DNA from: Rhizobium aethiopicum
GTDB lineage: Bacteria; Pseudomonadota; Alphaproteobacteria; Rhizobiales; Rhizobiaceae
Direction of reading: 5' to 3'
Length of the DNA stretch: 64,000 nt
NCBI RefSeq assembly: GCF_900094625.1
Contig: NZ_FMAJ01000012.1
Span: 1-64,000, forward strand
In this document: one piece after another, positions 35,572 to 44,079 of the stretch
Position numbering within the stretch: position 1 is the stretch's first letter
Layout: each line of letters opens with the position of its first letter
Position numbers and translations under genes: made by a program
The notes under the pieces: model-generated
The model's database searches: none
What the model saw: only the letters and a program-made list of their open reading frames with translations
What the model was told of the DNA's origin: nothing

Positions 35572-36687
35572 TCAGCCGATCTCGATCCAGCGACGCTCGT
35601 GGAACGACTGTGCCATGGCATGCACCGACTTCTCTATCCTGAGACCGTCTTTAAATGTCACGATCGACGACGGCTCGCCCGATATTGCCGCGATCAGCTC
35701 GCGGCATTCGATGATCTTGAGATCATTGAAGCCGAGACCATGGCCGGGCGCCGGGATGAAGCGATCATAAGGCCGATGGGCAGGCGCCGCCAGTATCTTG
35801 CGGAAGCCCTGTTCGGAGCCAGGCCCCTCGGCCTGATAGAGCTCAAATTCGTTCATGCGCTCCTGGTCGTAGAGGATCGAGCCTTTCGAGCCGTAAATCT
35901 GCAGGGCGATGCGGCCCTTGCGCCCCCAGGCGGCGCGATTCGCCATCAACACGGCGGAGATGCCACCGCCAAGCCGCATCAGCACGTTGGCGGCGTCATG
36001 ATTTTCGACGGCCCGGCGGCCACCCTCGCTTAGCGGACGGTCGGCATAGGGCTTCACCATGTCTGTTATGACAGCCTCGACATGGCCGAAAAGATACCAT
36101 AGCAACGACAGCGGGTGCACGGCGAAATCGTCAAGCGCACCGTAGCCGGCGGAAAGCTCGCTCTTCCAATAAAAGAACACGTCAGGATCGGCCATGAAGT
36201 CCTCGTCCATTTCGACGCGGACATGATTGACCGTTCCGATGGCGCCGTCGCCGACGAGTGTCCTGATGTGCCGCATGACGGGATTCTGAATGTAATTATA
36301 GCCGAGAGCGGCAACCTTGCCAGAACGCTCCGCCGTCGCGAGCATCTGCTCGGCATCGGCATAGGCGGGCGCCATTGGCTTTTCACACCAGACATGCTTG
36401 CCGGCTTCGAGGGCTGCAATCGCCATCTCGGCGTGGAACTGGTTGGGCGTGGTGACGGAAACGACGTCGACCTCGGGGTCGGCAATCAGCGCCCGCCAAT
36501 CGGCCGTTGCCTTCTCGAAGCCGAACTCGCCGGCACGAGCCTCGGCAAGCCCGGCATTGGCTTCCGCAAGGTGCACAAGCCGCGGACGCTCGACATCGCC
36601 GAACACGGTCTTCACCGCATTCCATGCCAGCGCGTGGCACTTGCCCATATAGCCCGTGCCGATCAAACCTATGCCGAGTGGCTTCAT
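35572..36687 (-). CDS. Gfo/Idh/MocA dehydrogenase divergent from iolR (IolY-like)
   Basis: The 371-residue protein has the Rossmann motif GLIGTGYMGKCHALAW at the start, the family signature WCEKPMAPAYADAEQ at ~95-110, and a C-terminal domain containing YGALDDFAVHPLSLL with the likely catalytic histidine. It is transcribed away from iolR across a 203-base control region. In S. meliloti a dehydrogenase next to the iolR-iolCDEB operon, called iolY as I recall, is needed for scyllo-inositol use. By position and family this protein may play the same role, oxidising an inositol isomer to an inosose. Confidence 0.8.
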   Translation of the reverse strand: MKPLGIGLIGTGYMGKCHALAWNAVKTVFGDVERPRLVHLAEANAGLAEARAGEFGFEKATADWRALIADPEVDVVSVTTPNQFHAEMAIAALEAGKHVWCEKPMAPAYADAEQMLATAERSGKVAALGYNYIQNPVMRHIRTLVGDGAIGTVNHVRVEMDEDFMADPDVFFYWKSELSAGYGALDDFAVHPLSLLWYLFGHVEAVITDMVKPYADRPLSEGGRRAVENHDAANVLMRLGGGISAVLMANRAAWGRKGRIALQIYGSKGSILYDQERMNEFELYQAEGPGSEQGFRKILAAPAHRPYDRFIPAPGHGLGFNDLKIIECRELIAAISGEPSSIVTFKDGLRIEKSVHAMAQSFHERRWIEIG

Positions 36688-36719
36688 TTTACGTCTCCTC
36701 CAAAGCTGCGCGGATTTTT

Positions 36720-36733
36720 GGAATATTTAGATC
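36720..36733. promoter_or_regulatory. Possible IolR half-site
   Basis: GGAATATTTAGATC shares its first ten bases with the better IolR-like site at 36859, but its right half is GATC instead of TTCC/TTTC. It lies 33 bases upstream of the Gfo/Idh/MocA gene start, the right place to control that gene. Confidence 0.35.
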
Positions 36734-36858
36734 ATTTTGACAAGCGACGACTCGTTGCACCTTGTCGCGTCTCAATCGATTCCCCCTAGAAGCGTTGGAT
36801 TACAGGGGATTAAAAACAATTAGGTGTCCACTTTGAAATCGTCTATGCTCGACAATAT

Positions 36859-36872
36859 GGAATATTTGTTTC
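36859..36872. promoter_or_regulatory. IolR-like operator before iolR
   Basis: GGAATATTTGTTTC fits GGAA-N6-TTCC with one mismatch. It ends 18 bases before the iolR start, suggesting autoregulation. The consensus is recalled from S. meliloti IolR studies. Confidence 0.55.
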
Positions 36873-36890
36873 ATCTCGTGAGCCGTCAGC

Positions 36891-37766
36891 ATGGATAACG
36901 GTCCCCAGGGTCAAGCGCGTGTACCGCGCGACTTCGAAAGCCTGCGCAGCACGATCATCGAGCGCAAGGCGAGCATGCCGAAGCGGCTGGCGCAGGTCGC
37001 TGCCTTCGCACTCGGCAATCCCGACGAAATCGCCTTCGGGACGACGGCGAGCATTGCCGCCGCCTCCGAGGTCCAGCCCTCGACGCTGGTGCGCCTGGCG
37101 CACCATCTGGGTTATGAAGGTTTTTCCGACCTGCAGAGCATCTTCCGCGAAAGGCTGCGCGACCGGACGCTGAGCTATGAAGAGCGCCTTGTCACGCTGG
37201 AGCAAGCGAGCGGCGACGATGAGGACGCCAATCTTCTCTCAGGCTTCATTGCCGCGGCGAACCAGTCGGTCAACCGGTTGGCGGCGACGGTGCAGACGGA
37301 CACTTTCACCAAGGCGGTCGATATTCTTGCCGCCGCCGAAACCATCTATCTGATCGCCAAGCGGCGCTCCTATCCGCTGACGGCGCACATGACCTACGCT
37401 TTTTCCAAGCTCAACATCCGCCACCAGATCGTCGCCTCGCCGAACGGCGTCGATCCTGAGATGGTGCAGTTCGCAACGTTGAAGGACGCGGCGATCGCGG
37501 CAAGCTTCTCGCCCTATGCGGCCGACAGCCTCACGCAGAGCCAGGAGCTTGCCGACCGCGGCGTCCCCATCATTGCGATCACCGATTCGGCCTTTTCGCC
37601 GCTTGCCGCCTGCGCCACACATTGGTTCGAAGTGGCCGAGGCCGATTTCGCGGGCTTCCGCTCGCTTTCAGCCTCGATGGCGCTCACCATGGCGTTGCCG
37701 GTTGCGATCGCCGAGCGGCGCCGCAAGCGTCTGCATTCAAAAGCTGGAAAAGAGAAAATGGAATAA
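36891..37766 (+). CDS. iolR: IolR, RpiR-family repressor of inositol catabolism
   Basis: The 291-residue protein has an N-terminal RpiR helix-turn-helix (~20-95: MPKRLAQVAAFALGNPDEIAF, TLVRLAHHLGYEGFSDLQ) and a C-terminal SIS sugar-isomerase domain (~125-260: AVDILAAAETIYLIAKRRSY, AAIAASFSPYAADSL, GVPIIAITDS). RpiR-type repressors of this kind bind DNA in the absence of an inositol-derived inducer such as 2-keto-myo-inositol. It sits 91 bases before iolC and is divergent from a dehydrogenase. IolR-like sites lie before its own start and before iolC. ATG 36891 has only a weak ribosome site. Confidence 0.9.
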   Translation: MDNGPQGQARVPRDFESLRSTIIERKASMPKRLAQVAAFALGNPDEIAFGTTASIAAASEVQPSTLVRLAHHLGYEGFSDLQSIFRERLRDRTLSYEERLVTLEQASGDDEDANLLSGFIAAANQSVNRLAATVQTDTFTKAVDILAAAETIYLIAKRRSYPLTAHMTYAFSKLNIRHQIVASPNGVDPEMVQFATLKDAAIAASFSPYAADSLTQSQELADRGVPIIAITDSAFSPLAACATHWFEVAEADFAGFRSLSASMALTMALPVAIAERRRKRLHSKAGKEKME

Positions 37767-37773
37767 ACATTCC
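37760..37773. promoter_or_regulatory. Perfect IolR-type operator before iolC
   Basis: GGAATAAACATTCC is an exact GGAA-N6-TTCC match and an almost complete palindrome. It overlaps the iolR stop codon and lies 85 bases upstream of iolC. Confidence 0.65.
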
Positions 37774-37789
37774 GAATTGACAAAATATC

Positions 37790-37803
37790 GGAACCAATGT
37801 TTC
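37790..37803. promoter_or_regulatory. Second IolR-like operator before iolC
   Basis: GGAACCAATGTTTC matches GGAA-N6-TTCC with one mismatch, 30 bases start to start from the perfect site. About three helical turns between them would allow cooperative binding. Confidence 0.5.
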
Positions 37804-37857
37804 ATTATTGACATTCGCAGGCACTGGAAGCCGCGCAAAATCTAGCGGGAGGACATC

Positions 37858-39792
37858 ATGGTACAATCGAATCCGGGTTCACAGCCGGAGCCGGCGCTTG
37901 ATGTAATCACCATCGGCCGGTCCTCGGTCGATCTTTACGGCCAGCAGATCGGTTCGCGGCTGGAGGACATCGCCTCCTTCGCCAAATCAGTCGGCGGCTG
38001 CCCGTCCAATATCGCCATCGGCACGGCGCGGCTCGGCCTCAAGTCCGGCCTCATCACCCGCGTCGGCGACGAGCAGATGGGACGCTTCATCCGCGAGCAG
38101 GCGGCGCGCGAAGGTGTGGCGACTGACGGCATCGTCACCGACAAGGAACGGCTGACGGCGCTGGTGCTGCTTGCGGTCGAGGCCGAGGGCGTATCGCCGA
38201 TGATCTTCTATCGCTCCGACTGCGCCGACATGGCGCTCGAGGAAGGCGACATCGACGAAAATTTCATCAAGTCGTCGCGCGCCGTTCTCGTGTCCGGCAC
38301 GCATTTCTCGCGGCCGAATACCGAAGCCGCGCAGCGCAAGGCGATCCGCATCGCGAAGGAGAACGGCCGCAAGGTGATCTTCGACATCGACTACCGGCCC
38401 AACCTCTGGGGGCTCGCCGGCCATGCGGAAGGTTTTGAGCGCTACGTGAAATCCGACCGCGTTTCCTCGAAAATGAAGGAGACGCTGCCTGATTGCGACC
38501 TCATCGTCGGGACCGAAGAGGAAATCCTCATCGCATCCGGCGCCGACGACGTGCTCGGCGCGTTGAAGGAAATCCGCCGCCTTACGCCGGCGACGATCGT
38601 GCTCAAGCGCGGCGCGATGGGCTGCATCGTCTATGACGGGCCGATCGCCGACGATCTCGAAGCCGGCATCGTCGGCCAGGGCTTCCCGATCGAGGTGTTC
38701 AACGTGCTCGGCGCCGGCGACGCCTTCATGTCCGGTTTCCTGCGCGGGTTCCTGCGTGACGAGCCGTTGCAGACCTGCGCCACCTGGGCCAATGCCTGCG
38801 GCGCCTTCGCCGTCTCGCGCCTGCTCTGCTCGCCGGAATATCCGACCTGGGCGGAACTCGACTTCTTCCTGAAGACCGGCAGCAAACATCGAGCACTGCG
38901 CAAGGACGAGGCGATCAACCATATCCATTGGGCATCCACCCGCCGCGGCGACATCCCGCTTCTGATGGCACTGGCGATCGACCACCGCTCGCAGCTGGTC
39001 AGTGTCGCCGATGAGCTCGGCGTCGGCCATGACAAGATCGTCGCCTTCAAGCGGCTGGCGGTCGAGGCGGCGGCGCGTGTTTCCAACGGGCGCGACGGCT
39101 ACGGCATGCTGATCGACGAACGTTTCGGCCGCGACGCCTTCTTCGATGCGGCAACGAAGAATTTCTCCTGGATCGGCCGGCCGGTGGAACTGCCGGGCTC
39201 GAAGCCGCTGCGCTTTGAATTCAGCCAGGATATCGGCTCCCAGCTTGTCGAATGGCCGCTCGGCCATTGCATCAAATGCCTGTGCTTCTATCATCCCGAT
39301 GATCCGGCGGAATTGAAGGCGGAGCAGCAGGAGAAGCTGCGCACGCTGTTCGAGGCCGCACGCAAAGTCGGCCGCGAACTGCTGGTCGAGATCATCGCCG
39401 GCAAGAACGGGCCGCTCACCGACGATACGATCGCGACCGCGCTGGAAGAACTTTACGCACTGGGCATCAAGCCGGACTGGTGGAAGCTCGAGCCACAAGC
39501 CTCCGGCGAAGCCTGGAAGAAGATCGATGCGGTGATCACCAAGAATGATCCGTGGTGCCGCGGCATTGTGCTGCTCGGGCTCGAGGCGCCGGCCGAGGAA
39601 CTGATCTCCTGCTTCGAGGCGACGCTGGCAGCTCCCTCCGTGAAAGGCTTTGCCGTCGGCCGGACGATCTTTGCCGATCCGGCGCGCGCCTGGCTCTCGG
39701 GCAACATGAACGACGAGGAGGCAATCGCCGACATGGCCGGCCGTTTCCGGCAACTGACTGAGGCCTGGCTTAAGACGCGTGGGCTTCAATAG
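37858..39792 (+). CDS. iolC: IolC: 5-dehydro-2-deoxygluconokinase fused to DUF2090 domain
   Basis: The 644-residue protein joins two parts. Residues ~15-325 are a PfkB-type sugar kinase (VITIGRSSVDLYGQQIG, KSVGGCPSNIAIG, and the catalytic GAGDAFMSGFLRG). Residues ~350-640 are a DUF2090 aldolase-like TIM barrel (PLLMALAIDHRSQLV, LGHCIKCLCFYHPDD). The kinase phosphorylates 2-deoxy-5-keto-gluconate. The DUF2090 part resembles IolJ-type aldolases and may carry out the following cleavage to malonate semialdehyde and dihydroxyacetone phosphate. This fusion is usual in rhizobia. ATG 37858 has GGGAGGA 5 bases upstream. It is the first structural gene after the operator pair. Confidence 0.93.
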   Translation: MVQSNPGSQPEPALDVITIGRSSVDLYGQQIGSRLEDIASFAKSVGGCPSNIAIGTARLGLKSGLITRVGDEQMGRFIREQAAREGVATDGIVTDKERLTALVLLAVEAEGVSPMIFYRSDCADMALEEGDIDENFIKSSRAVLVSGTHFSRPNTEAAQRKAIRIAKENGRKVIFDIDYRPNLWGLAGHAEGFERYVKSDRVSSKMKETLPDCDLIVGTEEEILIASGADDVLGALKEIRRLTPATIVLKRGAMGCIVYDGPIADDLEAGIVGQGFPIEVFNVLGAGDAFMSGFLRGFLRDEPLQTCATWANACGAFAVSRLLCSPEYPTWAELDFFLKTGSKHRALRKDEAINHIHWASTRRGDIPLLMALAIDHRSQLVSVADELGVGHDKIVAFKRLAVEAAARVSNGRDGYGMLIDERFGRDAFFDAATKNFSWIGRPVELPGSKPLRFEFSQDIGSQLVEWPLGHCIKCLCFYHPDDPAELKAEQQEKLRTLFEAARKVGRELLVEIIAGKNGPLTDDTIATALEELYALGIKPDWWKLEPQASGEAWKKIDAVITKNDPWCRGIVLLGLEAPAEELISCFEATLAAPSVKGFAVGRTIFADPARAWLSGNMNDEEAIADMAGRFRQLTEAWLKTRGLQ

Positions 39793-39806
39793 GGTATGAA
39801 ATTTAG

Positions 39807-39963
39807 ACCCCTCCCCAACCCCTCCCCACGAGGGGGAGGGACTTAAGTTGAGGCATCGCTTTACGCCACAATGGAGCTCTCTTGCAGACGCAAGGTTGCG
39901 GTGAAATGCGGTGAGCCCCACGAGTTAGTCCCTCCCCGTTGTTGGAGGGGTTGGGGGAGGGGA
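39807..39963. repeat. Composite inverted repeat between iolC and iolD
   Basis: The left arm ACCCCTCCCCAACCCCTCC begins at 39807. The right arm at 39944-39963 reads as its reverse complement with one extra G. Each arm also forms its own hairpin (CCTCCCC-ACGA-GGGGAGG type). This resembles dispersed rhizobial mosaic elements (RIME-like). It sits in the 204-base gap and probably affects mRNA stability rather than coding. Confidence 0.65.
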
Positions 39964-39996
39964 AACCAACTAGAGCGAAGATTGCGGGAGGCCCCG

Positions 39997-41847
39997 ATGG
40001 GCAAGACGATACGGTTGACGATGGCGCAGGCCGTCGCGCATTTCTTGAAAGTACAGATGACTGTTATCGACGGCAAAAAAGTGCCGATCTTTGGCGGCGT
40101 CTGGGCGATCTTCGGCCACGGCAACGTCGCCGGCATCGGCGAGGCTCTCTATCAGGTGCGCGGGGACTTGACGACCTATCGCGCCCATAATGAACAGGGC
40201 ATGGCGCATGCCGCGATTGCCTATGCCAAGGCGAATTTCCGCACGCGCTTCATGGCCTGCACGACCTCGATCGGGCCCGGCGCACTGAATATGGTGACGG
40301 CCGCGGGCGTCGCCCATGTCAACCGCATTCCCGTTCTCTTCCTGCCCGGCGACGTCTTCGCCAACCGTGCGCCAGACCCCGTGCTGCAGCAGATTGAGGA
40401 TTTCGGCGACGGTACGGTGTCCGCCAATGACGCCTTCCGTCCGGTTTCACGCTATTTCGACCGCATCACGCGCCCCGAACAGATCATCACGGCCCTGAAG
40501 CGCGCAATGCAAGTGCTGACCGATCCACTCGATTGCGGGCCGGTGACATTGTCGCTCTGCCAGGACGTTCAGGCAGAAGCCTACGATTATCCGGAGAGCC
40601 TGTTTGCGGAGAAGGTCTGGACGACCCGCCGGCCGCAGCCAGATGCGGACGAGCTGGCGAATGCCATCGCCCTGATCAAGGCATCCAAGAAGCCGGTGAT
40701 CCTTGCCGGCGGCGGCGTGCTTTATTCGCAGGCGACAAAGGAGCTTGCAGAGTTTGCCGAGACTCACGCCATTCCCGTCGTTGTCACCCAGGCCGGCAAA
40801 TCGGCTATCAACGAGACCCATCCGCTGGCGCTCGGTTCGGTCGGCGTCACCGGCACATCAGCGGCGAATGCGATCGCCGAAGAGACGGATCTTGTCATCG
40901 CCGTCGGCACGCGCTGCCAGGATTTCACCACCGGCTCCTGGGCGCTGTTCAAGAACGACAGTCTGAAGATGGTCGGCCTCAATATCGCCGCCTATGATGC
41001 GGTGAAGCACGACAGCCATCCTCTTGTGGCCGACGCCCGCCAAGGGCTGAAGGCGCTTTCCGCAGGGCTTTCCGGATGGAAGGCGCCGGCGGCGCTTGCC
41101 GAGAAGGCGGCGGCCGAGAAGAGGGTCTGGACGGAGGCTGCGGCTAAGGCAATGGCGACGACCAATGCCGCTCTGCCCTCCGATGCGCAGGTGATCGGCG
41201 CAGTGGCGCGCACGATCGGCGGCGAGAACACAACGCTGTTGTGCGCTGCAGGCGGCCTGCCCGGTGAACTGCACAAGCTCTGGCCCGCAACGACGCCTGG
41301 CAGCTATCATATGGAGTACGGCTTTTCCTGCATGGGCTACGAGATCGCCGGCGGGCTCGGCGCCAAGATGGCGCGTCCTGAGCGGGACGTCGTCGTCATG
41401 GTCGGCGACGGTTCCTACATGATGATGAATTCCGAACTCGCTACTTCGGTCATGCTCGGCCTCAAGCTCAACATCGTCGTACTCGACAATCGCGGCTATG
41501 GCTGCATCAACCGGCTGCAGATGGGAACCGGCGGGGCCAACTTCAACAATCTGCTCAAGGACTCCTATCACGAGGTGATGCCGGAGATTGATTTCCGCGC
41601 ACATGCCGAAAGCATGGGCGCCATCGCCGTGAAGGTCAGCTCCATCGCGGAACTCGAGCAGGCGATCGTCGATTCGAAGAAGAACGATCGTACATCCGTC
41701 TTCGTCATCGACACCGATCCCTTGATCACCACTGAGGCCGGCGGCCATTGGTGGGATGTCGCGGTGCCGGAAGTCAGCCCGCGCGAAGAGGTCAACAAGG
41801 CGCGCAAGGGCTATGTCGAAGCCCGCGCCTCCCAGCGCATCGGCTGA
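39997..41847 (+). CDS. iolD: IolD: 3D-trihydroxycyclohexane-1,2-dione hydrolase (ThDP enzyme)
   Basis: The 616-residue protein has the three-domain thiamine diphosphate fold. The N-terminal Pyr domain includes HNEQGMAHAAIAYA with the conserved glutamate. The central domain has KPVILAGGGVLYSQATKE. The C-terminal PP domain has the metal/ThDP motif GDGSYMMMN...DNRGYGC. It hydrolyses the ring of 3D-trihydroxycyclohexane-1,2-dione to 5-deoxy-glucuronate in myo-inositol breakdown. ATG 39997 has GGGAGG 6 bases upstream; an earlier in-frame ATG at 39871 lies in the intergenic repeat and is rejected. It follows iolC after a 204-base repeat-containing gap. Confidence 0.94.
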   Translation: MGKTIRLTMAQAVAHFLKVQMTVIDGKKVPIFGGVWAIFGHGNVAGIGEALYQVRGDLTTYRAHNEQGMAHAAIAYAKANFRTRFMACTTSIGPGALNMVTAAGVAHVNRIPVLFLPGDVFANRAPDPVLQQIEDFGDGTVSANDAFRPVSRYFDRITRPEQIITALKRAMQVLTDPLDCGPVTLSLCQDVQAEAYDYPESLFAEKVWTTRRPQPDADELANAIALIKASKKPVILAGGGVLYSQATKELAEFAETHAIPVVVTQAGKSAINETHPLALGSVGVTGTSAANAIAEETDLVIAVGTRCQDFTTGSWALFKNDSLKMVGLNIAAYDAVKHDSHPLVADARQGLKALSAGLSGWKAPAALAEKAAAEKRVWTEAAAKAMATTNAALPSDAQVIGAVARTIGGENTTLLCAAGGLPGELHKLWPATTPGSYHMEYGFSCMGYEIAGGLGAKMARPERDVVVMVGDGSYMMMNSELATSVMLGLKLNIVVLDNRGYGCINRLQMGTGGANFNNLLKDSYHEVMPEIDFRAHAESMGAIAVKVSSIAELEQAIVDSKKNDRTSVFVIDTDPLITTEAGGHWWDVAVPEVSPREEVNKARKGYVEARASQRIG

Positions 41848-41913
41848 ACAGTCGCTGCCGTTTTTCGGGAGGAGCGGGCCCGCTCCTCCCCAATGTCTTT
41901 AAGGAGAGTATTG

Positions 41914-42831
41914 ATGAAGGCCAAACTCGGCATGTCGCCCATCGCATGGTGGAACGACGACCTTCCTGAGCTTAGCGACGATGTGTCCCTCGAAGAATGC
42001 CTGCGGCAATCGCGCAGCGCCGGTTTCACCGGCATGGAGCAAGGCCGCCGCTTCCCCAGCAACCCGGAAGAGATGCTGCCGATCCTGCGCGCCGCCGACG
42101 TGACGCTGTGCGGCGGCTGGTTCTCCGGCACGCTCGTCAATGAGGAGCTGGCCGCCAACAAGGACCGCATCGCGCCGATGATCGAGCTTTTCAAAGCGGT
42201 CAATGCGCCCTGCATCGTCTATGGCGAAGTCGGCCGCTCGATCCAGGGCGACCGCACAAAGCCGCTCGCGACCAAGCCGCGCCTCTCCGACGACGAGATG
42301 AAGGCCTATGCGCGCCGCGTCACCGAATTCGGCGAATGGTGCGCCGAGCAGGGCATGCCGCTCTCCTATCACCACCACATGGCGGCCGTCGTCGAAACCG
42401 AACCGGAACTCGACGCCTTCATGCGCAATTCGGGCGATGGTATTCCGCTGCTGCTCGACGCCGGACATCTGGCCTTTGCCGGCGGTGATGTGCTGCGCGC
42501 CATAGACAATCACCACGCCCGCATCAACCACGTCCACGTCAAGGACATTCGCCAATCCGTGGTGGATGGGCTCGACCGCAGCCGCCAATCCTTCCTGGAC
42601 GCGGTGGCGCTTGGCGCCTTCACCGTGCCGGGCGACGGCTCGCTCGATTTCGGCGCCATCGTCCAGCGCTTCGCCGACCACGGCTATGAAGGCTGGTTCG
42701 TCGTCGAGGCGGAACAGGATCCACGCAAGGCGCCGCCGCAGAAGATGGCAGAGATCGGCCATGCCGAACTGATGCGCGTCATGACGGCGGCTGGTTACAC
42801 TGTGGAAACGGAAGGTTTCCCGAAGGAGTAA
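41914..42831 (+). CDS. iolE: IolE: inosose dehydratase
   Basis: The 305-residue protein is an AP-endonuclease-2/xylose-isomerase-like TIM barrel. It opens KAKLGMSPIAWWNDDLPEL and contains SYHHHMAAVVETEPEL, LLLDAGHLAFAGG, INHVHVKDIR and FVVEAEQDPRKAPP, which supply the histidine and acidic metal ligands. It dehydrates 2-keto-myo-inositol to the dione that IolD cleaves. ATG 41914 has AAGGAG 7 bases upstream, 66 bases after iolD. Confidence 0.94.
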   Translation: MKAKLGMSPIAWWNDDLPELSDDVSLEECLRQSRSAGFTGMEQGRRFPSNPEEMLPILRAADVTLCGGWFSGTLVNEELAANKDRIAPMIELFKAVNAPCIVYGEVGRSIQGDRTKPLATKPRLSDDEMKAYARRVTEFGEWCAEQGMPLSYHHHMAAVVETEPELDAFMRNSGDGIPLLLDAGHLAFAGGDVLRAIDNHHARINHVHVKDIRQSVVDGLDRSRQSFLDAVALGAFTVPGDGSLDFGAIVQRFADHGYEGWFVVEAEQDPRKAPPQKMAEIGHAELMRVMTAAGYTVETEGFPKE

Positions 42832-42891
42832 CGGGACGAAAGACCCTCCCCAACACCGGGGATGGGCTGAACGAACTGCCGGAGCAAGAAG

Positions 42892-43003
42892 CCCCTCATC
42901 CGCCCTTCGGGCACCTTCTCCCAATGGGGAGAACGTGGAACGAGGCGGGCGCGGCATACCCCTTCTCCCTCGGGGAGAAGATGGCGGCAGCCGGATGAGG
43001 GGG
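42892..43003. repeat. Composite inverted repeat between iolE and iolB
   Basis: The left arm at 42892-42922 (CCCCTCATCCG...CTTCTCCC) pairs imperfectly with the right arm at 42972-43003 (GGGGAGAAG...CGGATGAGGGG). Each contains a nested hairpin, TTCTCCC-AAT-GGGGAGAA and CTTCTCC-CTC-GGGGAGAAG. The CCCCTCATCCG element is, from memory, abundant between genes in Rhizobiaceae. It fills most of the 205-base gap. Confidence 0.7.
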
Positions 43004-43036
43004 CCGCGCCCACCAACATACGAGGAGAAACACCCA

Positions 43037-43834
43037 ATGCCAAACCTCAAGGTGAAACCATTAGGCACGCATGGCCGCGTCACGCATGTCACCCCGGAAA
43101 GCGCCGGCTGGACCTATGTCGGCTTCGATCTGCACCGGATCAAACCGGGCGAGACCGTTTCGGGAGAGACCGGCGAGCGGGAAGTCTGCCTGGTCTGGGT
43201 GACCGGCAAGGGCAAGGCGTCGGCCGGTGCGAAGGATTTCGGTTCGCTCGGCGAGCGCATGGATCCCTTCGACGGCGCTCCGCATGCGCTTTACATCCCG
43301 ATGGGCTCGACATGGTCGGTGACGGCGGAGACCGATCTGGAGCTTGCCGTCTGCTCGGCTCCCGGCGGCGGCACCTATGAGGCAAAGGTGATCCCGCCCG
43401 GCACGCATCCGCAGGTGACGCGCGGCAAGGGCACGAATGTGCGCTACGTCAACAACATCATGCCTGAAGACGACAGTTCGGCGCATTCGCTGCTCGTCGT
43501 CGAGGTGATCACGCCGGGCGGCCATACCTCCTCCTATCCGCCGCACAAGCACGACCAGGACGACCTGCCGAACGAGAGCTTCCTGGAAGAGACCTACTAT
43601 CATCGCCTCAACCCGCCGCAGGGCTTCGGTTTCCAGCGCGTCTATACCGACGACCGCTCGCTCGACGAGGCGATGGCGATCGAGGACGGCGACGTGACGC
43701 TGGTGCCGAAGGGTTATCATCCCTGCGCGGCGACGCATGGCTACGATCTCTATTATCTCAACGTCATGGCCGGGCCGAAGCGGATCTGGAAATTCCACAA
43801 TGCCGCCGAGCACGAATGGCTGCTGAAGGCGTAA
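43037..43834 (+). CDS. iolB: IolB: 5-deoxy-glucuronate isomerase
   Basis: The 265-residue protein is a bicupin of the KduI/IolB family. It begins NLKVKPLGTHGRVTHVTPESAGWTYV and includes the metal-binding SSYPPHKHDQDDLPNESFLEETYYH and VPKGYHPCAATHGYDLYYLN. It converts 5-deoxy-glucuronate to 2-deoxy-5-keto-gluconate, the substrate of IolC. ATG 43037 has GAGGAG about 9 bases upstream; upstream in-frame ATGs lie in the repeat. It is the last gene of the iol operon. Confidence 0.94.
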   Translation: MPNLKVKPLGTHGRVTHVTPESAGWTYVGFDLHRIKPGETVSGETGEREVCLVWVTGKGKASAGAKDFGSLGERMDPFDGAPHALYIPMGSTWSVTAETDLELAVCSAPGGGTYEAKVIPPGTHPQVTRGKGTNVRYVNNIMPEDDSSAHSLLVVEVITPGGHTSSYPPHKHDQDDLPNESFLEETYYHRLNPPQGFGFQRVYTDDRSLDEAMAIEDGDVTLVPKGYHPCAATHGYDLYYLNVMAGPKRIWKFHNAAEHEWLLKA

Positions 43835-44053
43835 AGGCGAATGCGGTCTTCGGTGCTGTTATGACGGCGTCCCCAATCAAGGGGCTGTCAACGGAGCATT
43901 ACCAGATGAAGACCACATTCGCTGCCTGGGACTATCTCAGTGCGGAGATCGTCACCGTCACGCTCGGAGGCAAGAGCGTCGCGGCGCTAATGAGCCCGAA
44001 GCCACGACATTTACGGCGCAGAGCCGCAGGGACTAGATGGCGATGACAGAAGA

Positions 44054-44070
44054 CGCGCCCGAGAGGCGCG
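44054..44070 (+). terminator. Possible terminator after iolB
   Basis: CGCGCC at 44054-44059 pairs with GGCGCG at 44065-44070 around a 5-base loop, followed by GCTTT. It lies between the convergent iolB and MATE genes. The T-run is short, so function is tentative. Confidence 0.4.
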
Positions 44071-44079
44071 GCTTTCATC

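Noticed and set aside
34249..36033. A 594-codon plus-strand frame opposite the flavoprotein and dehydrogenase genes
   Set aside because: It is antisense to two well-supported genes and crosses their intergenic gap. The product matches no family.
37987..39921. A 644-codon minus-strand frame opposite iolC
   Set aside because: It is antisense to a clear iolC and extends into the palindromic repeat. It is a by-product of GC-biased codon use.
39807..43003. A CRISPR array, suggested by repeated G/C-rich blocks in the iol region
   Set aside because: The blocks are inverted repeats within single elements, not direct repeats with regular spacers, and there are no cas genes.
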